A DNA stretch of 64,000 nucleotides from Glandiceps talaboti. Lineage: Eukaryota > Hemichordata > Enteropneusta > Spengelidae. Under the pieces are notes generated by a model. The model saw only the letters and a program-made list of their open reading frames with translations, was not told where the DNA came from and did not search any database. Shown piece after piece: positions 56,464 through 64,000 of the stretch. Positions within the stretch are counted from its first letter, which is position 1, and every line of letters begins with the position of its first letter. Where the stretch lies: positions 13,852,501 through 13,916,500 of the forward strand of contig NC_135566.1 of NCBI RefSeq assembly GCF_964340395.1, given 5' to 3'. Both the position numbers and the translations under genes were made by a program.

Positions 56464-58060
56464 TGCCAACACACACGAACAAGTCTTTCGTTAAAAGTTA
56501 AGTTACTACAAAGTTTGGCTGTTATCCTAGCAGCTATCCACGACTTTGATTTTCCTTCCACGTCCAGAGGAACGAGGATCGCTAAGATGAAATTTCAAAT
56601 TCAAACAAAGTCAACCACACGTACACAGCAATTAACATCATGCTCATATAATTTTGTCCAATAAGAAGTTAATGTTATTGTAGGCAGTTTCACGACGTCC
56701 AAATATGGTACATTCGTCATATACACCGTTATTCTAACAGTTAAGGGTTTACTTTTTACATGAACAACGTTTGGGTTATTGCTTCTCATTCCTCTAGACG
56801 TGGAATGAGAATCAAAGCTACGGATAGCCTCTATAACTTAGCAGTTATCTTGAGATAGCGTATACGTACAAATAGACACTGGACAGATTTTTCAGGACAG
56901 TTTTTGGATATTAAAATGATAACATTTCTTAAATATTGATGGCATTGCTGTAAATGCACAGAAATGAACTTACTGTATTCTTGATGACTACGTTCTATCA
57001 TACCATGCATGAGCCATTTAGAACAAATATGGAATATATACTCTGGTCTTTCTACGTCACTTCCGAGTAAGTTCTGATAGATGCCAGCTCCGTACTGATA
57101 AGTGAAAGTGAATGAAACCAACGCAATTTAGCTCGTTTAACACCCAAGTCTTTATTTAAATATTATAGTGAATTCACAGGGTATCCTTTCCCTTGTAATA
57201 AGGACATTATTTCCCGCCTAGAGTTGACATAGTTCGAATGCCTGTCAAATATATCCTGTATATTAGCACAGAGAAGGAAAATATGTTTTCCTTGTCTGTC
57301 GTATTAGTCACATCAAATGGTTGTCTACAAATAATGTACGTTTGTAGTGAAATATTTGCCAAATATTGCCAAATCTTTTTTAAATAATGTTGATCGTCCG
57401 TATAAGTACAAACAAATAAATATGTGGTATAACACGTACACAATCAAGACATGAAGCGGAATAATGTTTGTGTGAAACCCCACTATGGTTAATGTACGTG
57501 CCATATATACATTTTACACTTAACTATTCTGCATATGACAGGGACAATTTGACAGGTTTTTGTAATTATACGGGTACTTTAATAGAAAGATAAAAATGTT
57601 GAAGGCAAGGCAAACAGTATTAGTTCGATGACACACTTATTTGCATCGACTGAGGGAACCGGTATAAGCTGTTATTTGTAATAAGATGTATGCTAGTAGA
57701 ACTTAATTAGAGCTACCTCTCATAACCGCTGATGACATTAACGAATAATCAATCGAGTTAATTGAGAAATATATTGACATTGCATTTTGACGCCCATCTC
57801 TGAATGAGTAAGTATGTATATCGCCGTCGACGTCGTCATAGGCCGTTCGAGTAAATTATAAAACACAGAGACAATGTTCCGCGAAAGTCTTCATTTAAAT
57901 GGTAAACGATCAATCACTCCATATGATTGGTTTTTACCTTACTTAAGAATACATTCGGGTTTTAGAAGGTTGTGACACCATACTTAACAGGTGGTGATAG
58001 ATTTGACCTTATATTTTAGTTGGAGAAAATGAAAACATCACCCCATCAACAACAACATCA

Positions 58061-58103
58061 CAACCACCACCACCACCACCACCACCACCAACAACAACAA
58101 CAA

Positions 58104-58139
<36 letters not shown>
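58061..58139. repeat. (CAC)n-(CAA)n trinucleotide array
   Basis: CAC block followed by CAA block; reads as poly-His/poly-Gln on the plus strand, without splice or homology support. Confidence 0.9.
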
Positions 58140-59294
58140 ACATACAAACAAACATGGCCCGTAAAGTTTACATTTCCACACACATTTGTTAGAATATCAT
58201 AATGCGTCATAAATCTATGGTATGAATACGAGCAACGAGAAATAATGTTGATATTTATGTCAAAGGTCAAGCAAACATGAAAAATGTGTTGGCTGTTACA
58301 AATGCATTCTTACCTTCACATTTAACGCAGCTTACGTGTCAGAAACTGTATACGTTTTAGTTACACCTATATAGCTTTACTCTAGTCTTGATGGCAACGA
58401 GACTTGGTCAACTAATAACGCGAGATCTAAATCATACAGTCGCGATACGACGTCTTTTTATATATACATATCTGTGGTTAAAAAGCTTCCAAAATTAAGT
58501 AATGTGTGTACGGTCGCTGGGAGAGTTCTAATGTGCCCCGATAATCAAATAACCAATTTCGGCTTACAAAATCCAAAAACTACTCAATTGTAAAGCATAG
58601 ATCAAGGTCAAAGACATTGAAAAGTCGTTGCAATACGATTAGTAAATTCTGAATTTCTCAGGTAACCTATCTGACTGATAGGGATCATGACCTCTATCAG
58701 TAACGCAACGTTTAACACTACATCAGGTCATCTATATAAATTGATTTACATATTTGTTTCGTAACATACACTCATGGTTTTATTTGACAACGTGTAACTT
58801 AAATCTCCGAGTATTTTAGCAGTCACTTCCACTTTGATGACTGAGGAGATTATATCAGTTTTCGTGAGAAAGGTTACTGTTAAGTGTTATTACCATGGAA
58901 TCCTATACTTCTCTTTAAGGTTTATGAGCACAATGGTGTCATTTTCTTACATGATATTTTGACAATATATGTGGGTGTATGCAAGTTAAATTACGGTCAA
59001 TTGCTGATTCCTGGTGAGAAGTACTAAAATTTGTTTGAGACTGACTGCGTTTGTTTAGTTTGAAAACCGCTGAAGTGTTTGAGTAAAATTACACCGTTAT
59101 AGGATATATGGGTAATTTCATATCATGTTACACACAAATTGGCTTTAAATCTTTGCATGATGCATTATAAAACGAATTTGTAATTAAAAGTTGACTCTTT
59201 AAAAAAAGATACTGAAATGCTAATTACCACATTACTTTAAATAGGAGGTTATCCTGGCACCCTTAGTATAACAGGTGAAAACAATTTAACATTA

Positions 59295-60127
59295 GGGAGC
59301 CTTCAGTAATTACAAGGTGAGAGGGCCGGGGGAAATCAAGCCCGGTCTGTGGCATAAAATGTGACCCGCCGCCTATTCCGTCGTGCTAAAATGTGACCCT
59401 CCCTCAATTTCCTTTCTCATAAAATATGACCCTTCGCTGTTCAAAATAGTTAAATGAAACATTTTTTGACATCCTTTCCCTGTGGCTTAGTTGTTAGAGC
59501 TCAATAAGATTAGTAGTCAGGAGGTCCTGGGTTCGAATCCCCCCAGAGATAGGGAATTCTTCTGTAGTAAGATCTCACCACATTTATAGTCTTAGGCATT
59601 TGTTGTTTCCCACTATTACCACCACAGTGAGTTTGTGTTTGTATTAAATCAATGCCTGTGTTTGCATCTAATTGCAATTGGCTGAACTGCAGGCCAGAAC
59701 TCCTAAAAACTAGATAAGTGCACAACTGACAATCTCAGGACCAAGGTCAATATCTCCCTTCCACCACATAGTCCTCAATATCTTGCCACGCCGTTCCTCC
59801 TTTACTACTGTGAGACCCGCTCCTCTCATCATACCACAATTAAAAAATTAATTCACCACATTTCATTTAATGTTACGATATTACTTTACAATGATGGCAG
59901 GGGTGGGATCTGGCAGCAGTAGGATTTGGAACTGGTGGCAGCAGTGGGGGGGGGGGACCATGCCAAAATCACAACCAAAAAATGCAAAGTTATATAAAAA
60001 ATGAGTCAAACTAAAATGTGACCCTTCCTTTTTCTAAAATATGGCCCTCCCCCGAGGACCGATATATGAAAGGTTATCCATCCCCTAATTCCCCCAGCCC
60101 TCCCCCTTGCAATTACAGAAGGCCCCC
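59295..60127. mobile_element. Non-autonomous DNA transposon, PIF/Harbinger-like, 833 bp
   Basis: Inverted ends: GGGAGCCTTCAGTAATTACA at the left; the right end in reverse complement begins GGGGGCCTTCTGTAATTGCA. Similarity continues for about 45 bases through a GAGGGC(C/T)GGGGGAA block. TTA flanks both sides (59292-59294 and 60128-60130), as expected for the 3-bp TWA duplication of PIF/Harbinger. ATGTGACCCTYC motifs recur inside both ends. No transposase; a tRNA-like SINE head lies in the middle. Confidence 0.82.
59478..59550 (+). mobile_element. tRNA-derived SINE head inside the 833-bp transposon
   Basis: TGTGGCTTAGTTGTTAGAGC (A box, D arm) and GGTTCGAATCC (59530-59540, a perfect B box) are spaced as in a tRNA. 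CTGGG and CCCAG can form the T stem. The acceptor stem is poor, so it is read as a SINE promoter and not a tRNA gene. The SINE 3' end was not defined. Confidence 0.68.
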
Positions 60128-60627
60128 TTACTAAATATGTATCACGCTTCTTAATTGTTTCATACCATCCTATTTCATGCTGATTACTACCGTCTGAAAA
60201 TCTAATAAATGATACTCTTTGACCTATTTTACCAAGGCTTGTAAATCATAAAATGGTAAAAATACATCCAAGTGAATGTGTAGACAGACAAAATTAATAT
60301 GAAAGTAACTTGATAGAAGTGTTGAAAACTCTGAGACTTGTATATATTGACCTACATACAATAATATTCCGACAAAGACGTTTTATTCCTTCTAAAGACA
60401 TTTACAGTTTTTGGTGAAATGTTATATGCTATCATGACTAGGATTATCAATTTATATTTAACATAAAACTGTATGATAATGTCAGGAATTTTTTTTAAAT
60501 TATCCTCTTTTTAGATGTCAATATTTTAACTATGCCCAGAGCTTGCCAATCTTGGCAAACCTTTACAGGATATATAATCGGCCTTTCTGTCGGAAAAGAT
60601 CTTGAGTTGTGTCTGTTTGACTGTTTG

Positions 60628-60675
<48 letters not shown>

Positions 60676-62330
60676 TGTCTGTCTGTCTGTCTATCTGACT
60701 GACTGACTGACTGACTGTCTGTCTGTCTGTGTATGTATGTATGTATGTATGTATGTATGTATGTATGTATGTATGTATGTATGTATGTATGTATGTATGT
60801 ATGTATGCATGTATGCAAGCATGTATGCATACATTTGACACTGGCGTGAATGGTTTAAATACACGCCCTCCATGGCCAGATTAGAAGGTAAAAATGTCAT
60901 CATTGATAACAAATTGACACCATATCCTTCTGTTGCAATTCGGTGGGACTGTTGTAATCTGTTCTTGTACTTACCATATAGCATATACATAAGGGAATTT
61001 TCATAATATTGGAGCAGTGTTTTTTTTAGATATTATGTTCACAGATACACACACATACACAAACATACAGACAGACAGACAGAGAAAAGCATAACATTAG
61101 CTCCCTTTACATGAGGTATAAAGGTCAACCTTTGGTCTTATGTACAGTCAAATGCATCTATCCGCAAATGACATTTTATTGGAATTTGAATTAGCCCCAT
61201 ATGGTTAACTTATTATGGTCAACTTATTTTGGCCAAAATACAATACATATTCATGCCTATATGCTGGATATCATTTACATGATTGTATAATTAGTTTTAA
61301 TGTTATTTCCACTTGTACAAAGAAAAAGCCAAAAGGTGTCATTAATTGTGGAAAGCTTGCCATATTGCTTACCGGATATTGCAGGCCATATGTGTTGAAA
61401 TATTACAAAGGATAGTTTTGCATGCACTAAATCCTGTTTATATTCAGTAAATTGTAATGTTTCATAATTATGTTTATTTGTACATTTGTGTTCCTAACAC
61501 TGTTCTTTGCAACCCGTGTTTGACTTGTTTTGTACATTCAAACTTCTGGAAAAGTCCACCAAGATGCAAAAATTCCAGCCATTTTTGTACCGTTTTATCA
61601 TTTGTAGTTTGTTAATGTAGTCTATTGCTACTCATTTTGTGCAGACAAGTGCATGGTAAGCAGTTTATACAGCCCCCTCTGGGACAGGGTATGAATGGTA
61701 TTGGGGAGGGGGGGGGGAGTCGGAGGGGGTGTGGCTACAAATTTCATTCATGAAGATGTTGTATGTCCAGTTAGATGTAAGAATTAATGTAAGAATTACG
61801 GAAGCCAAACAAATCAAAATATTTTCATAGTTTTCTTTATTTCACCAACTACAACAACCGGAAAGCTAAGAGATCACAGTCTATTGAATGCACTATAAAA
61901 ATACCAATTACATTATACATTGGTTCCAACATGTACCATTAATAAAACCACAACGATAATTTTAAAATTCTATCATAAAAATTTTTAAACAGCTCTGGCA
62001 GGCAATAAATAAGACTAGATAAAATAGAGTAAAAGTACACAATTAATATGACATTGCACTATTTACAGTATTAAAGTATTAATCTTACGCGGCAACAAAA
62101 CATCATCTGAGATAGTATTTTTCAATTCTTTTAAAACATGCTCATCTGGACTGCACTAATTTCCTATTTAAATTCACGAAGTCATTAAAAAATGTGTGCG
62201 TTTTTACATAAAGACAATTTAGTTTTATTAAGTTGAATATTCTAGATGTTTTCAAACTTCAAAAATATTTAGTAGGCTCTTTTAAGGTTTGATCCACCAA
62301 CAATCACCGCATTCTTTGTATGATTATGTC
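60128..62330. other. No gene seen
   Basis: Contains the 60630-60832 microsatellite, a short GACA repeat near 61067-61083 and a G-rich tract at 61705-61735. No exon supported. Confidence 0.6.
60630..60832. repeat. (TG)n-(TCTG)n-(TGAC)n-(TCTG)n-(GTAT)n compound array
   Basis: Five successive simple-repeat blocks with GCATG variation at the right end. Confidence 0.95.
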
Positions 62331-62339
62331 AGAGTTTCC

Positions 62340-62700
62340 AGTCACGACTATGATTCTGCTTATATCAAAATCTATGTCATGCCAGATCAAATCCAGGCCA
62401 ATTTTCTATTTCTTTTTTCGGCACAAAAATTTGGAATGACATCCCTCTCAAAATAAAATGTATTAATTCTTTATATCGTTTCAAACAAACCTTCAAGCAA
62501 CATTCTACTGGCGCAGTATAACTGATCAACTGTATATCTGTAATTTTAATCGTGTGTACTTAATACATTATATGTATTTTGAGTCATATTGAGTACCTTG
62601 CTGTGAATTTCTGTATATAAATATGTGAGGGGACAGGCCCAGACTAGCTGTAAGCTATTTCCTGACTTCTCATTTACCCACTGTTGTATTTATTTGGGGT
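62340..62700 (+). pseudogene. LINE ORF2 C-terminus and 3' tail
   Basis: The plus strand reads HDYDSAYIKIYVMP, then after a one-base shift RSNPGQFSISFFGTKIWNDI, then SLYRFKQTFKQH and TAA at 62519-62521. The pattern HxYxTR...RSN..QFSI...G.KIWN.IP...F...FK is the usual C-terminal end of non-LTR retrotransposon RT proteins. The sequence after the stop, including GAGGGGACAGGCC, would be its 3' untranslated region. Frameshifted and 5'-truncated, so inactive. Confidence 0.72.
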
Positions 62701-64000
62701 ATACTAAACTAGTTTATTGAGAATTGTTTTTCCATGATTTTATTTTGCATGTGATTATTTTCAAATCATTTCATTTCATTTATTTCTTTCACTCTATTTC
62801 TTTGATAAGCTTTTTTTGGCACATACTTTACATATAAGGTTCTACGTGGTCCCAGAGCATATTTCGTTTCTTGAGAAGTTGAAAGGCACTGAACATGAAC
62901 TTGGATTTTTAGCATGTATGCATATCTAGCAATTTGATCATACAAAGTTTTTTGTCAATGTTAAAAGTCCAGTAACACATCGTTTTCATATAGTATTCAG
63001 TGATTGGCTTAGACCGGGTCATGTGGTATAGACTAGTGACCAATTTGCATACAGAGGGCAATATTCGTTTTCTATTTTCCCTAGGGCACTATTACAATAA
63101 CACTATTACATTACGTGTGTCCCTTTGTGGATCCTGGAATGTGTAGTTGACACTTTTGGTGTACACAAATACAACCAGTTCAATAATGTAGTGCTAAAGT
63201 CAAAGCTGATGACCATTGAACAAAAGAATACATTGTTTTACTATAGCCCGCCATGGGACACACGTAAATTGACGGAAACTGTCATTAGTGACGGTGAATT
63301 GTTCTTCTTGGCTTTCACTTTAAGCAGTGTAGCATTATAGGAAAACATCAAACTATGGGTTCTGGAGAATCACTTCGTGATTTTTATAACACCTGTAATT
63401 TCAGAGAAACATCAAGTTGATCTTGTGCCTTTATAGGGTATCTTTGCTGTGGGCCATTAAAGATGGGAGTCAGCAGAAATAATATATTCATGGTTGCACA
63501 ATGAATATTCATGAGATGTTTTACACTGATGGGAGAAAGCACTCAGGAGTTATGAATAACCACTGCGCAGTCTTGAATAACTTCTTTCTGCTCAGCTTCT
63601 ATCATGCAAAGATACCTTATAAAGGTGCAAGATCAACACGACCTTTATTTGAAATAACAAGTAATTGTAGGTGATGTAAAATCATGAAATGACCCTCTAG
63701 AACACATAGTTTATGAAAATGTATCTATTCTAGAGTGGTGTTCTTGGAATGCTAGGTCTACTGACCACGGACTACCCTATCGACAAAAATGCTACTGTTT
63801 GATTCCCACAAATACAAGTGTATCGTCTTGTGTTACATGTGATAAGAGTTTTATAAATGTGTACTTCTTAAGTTTGCACTATGGTCCTATAAGCACGAAT
63901 TTTCTTATTCAACCTGAAATATTCTATTCTATCATTTGAATCCCTTGATATAAAGTCAACAACAAATCGTTGTGTAATCAGTTCATGGTCTATTTAGTAA
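62701..64000. other. No gene seen
   Basis: AT-rich. A 71-residue frame at 63125-63340 has no recognisable domain and no good splice context. Confidence 0.55.

Larger units (their letters stand above)
48420..59294. other. Gene desert with microsatellites
   Basis: No supported exon in nearly 11 kb. C-rich stretch at 48761-48803; several simple repeats listed separately. Short open frames are without homology. Confidence 0.6.

Noticed and set aside
58020-58202. Poly-His/poly-Gln frame resembling a transcription-factor tract
   Set aside because: Pure CAC/CAA repeat with no flanking domain or splice signals.
59478-59550. Functional tRNA gene
   Set aside because: The B box is perfect but the acceptor stem does not pair well, and it lies inside a transposon, so a SINE head fits better.

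Overview
The window looks like nuclear DNA from an animal, most likely a marine invertebrate; lancelet or acorn worm is a guess from content and no species can be named. The evidence is spliced genes with GT-AG introns, AT-rich and very repeat-rich intergenic DNA, many tetranucleotide microsatellites, degenerate non-LTR retrotransposon pieces, short inverted-repeat transposons and tRNA-derived SINE heads. There are no bacterial-style operons and no CRISPR array. Most long open frames in the window are translations of CATA, GACA, CA, TC or TA repeats and are not genes.

Only three protein-coding genes can be supported, all on the minus strand and all read by joining exons. Gene A (7560-13980) and gene B (17356-22270) are tandem paralogues of the short-chain dehydrogenase DHRS11. 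They have the same exon phases and nearly the same exon lengths. Gene B is complete (7 exons, 253 aa). Gene A has six recognisable exons with intact frames. It has changed several family-conserved residues and has no recognisable seventh exon. Gene C (25470-39675) is a two-exon, 333-aa adenosine-receptor-like class A GPCR, split by a 13.2-kb intron in the third intracellular loop.

Layout: 1-5200 is intergenic, with a reverse-transcriptase scrap, a ~105-bp tandem duplication, a compound microsatellite and a SINE-like head. 5203-7455 is copy 1 of a ~2.25-kb repeat (R1). 7521-13980 is gene A, whose intron 4 holds a satellite-like array and a foldback element. 14072-16366 is a transposon terminus plus R1 copy 2. 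17356-22270 is gene B. 22271-25469 is intergenic. 25470-39675 is gene C, whose intron carries a MITE, partial R1 copies, a retrotransposon remnant and microsatellites. 39676-64000 is gene-poor and holds a hairpin element, a duplicated segment around a second MITE copy, an 833-bp inverted-repeat transposon containing a SINE head, and a LINE 3' tail.

R1 lies just 3' of both dehydrogenase genes, so the likely duplication unit was gene plus downstream R1. In gene A the DNA between exon 6 and R1 has shrunk to about 0.1 kb, which would explain the missing exon. I found no clear new molecular system. The most interesting points are this diverging gene with a possibly R1-supplied 3' end and the altered ligand-pocket residues of the receptor. 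No functional link between the dehydrogenases and the receptor can be inferred from their proximity.
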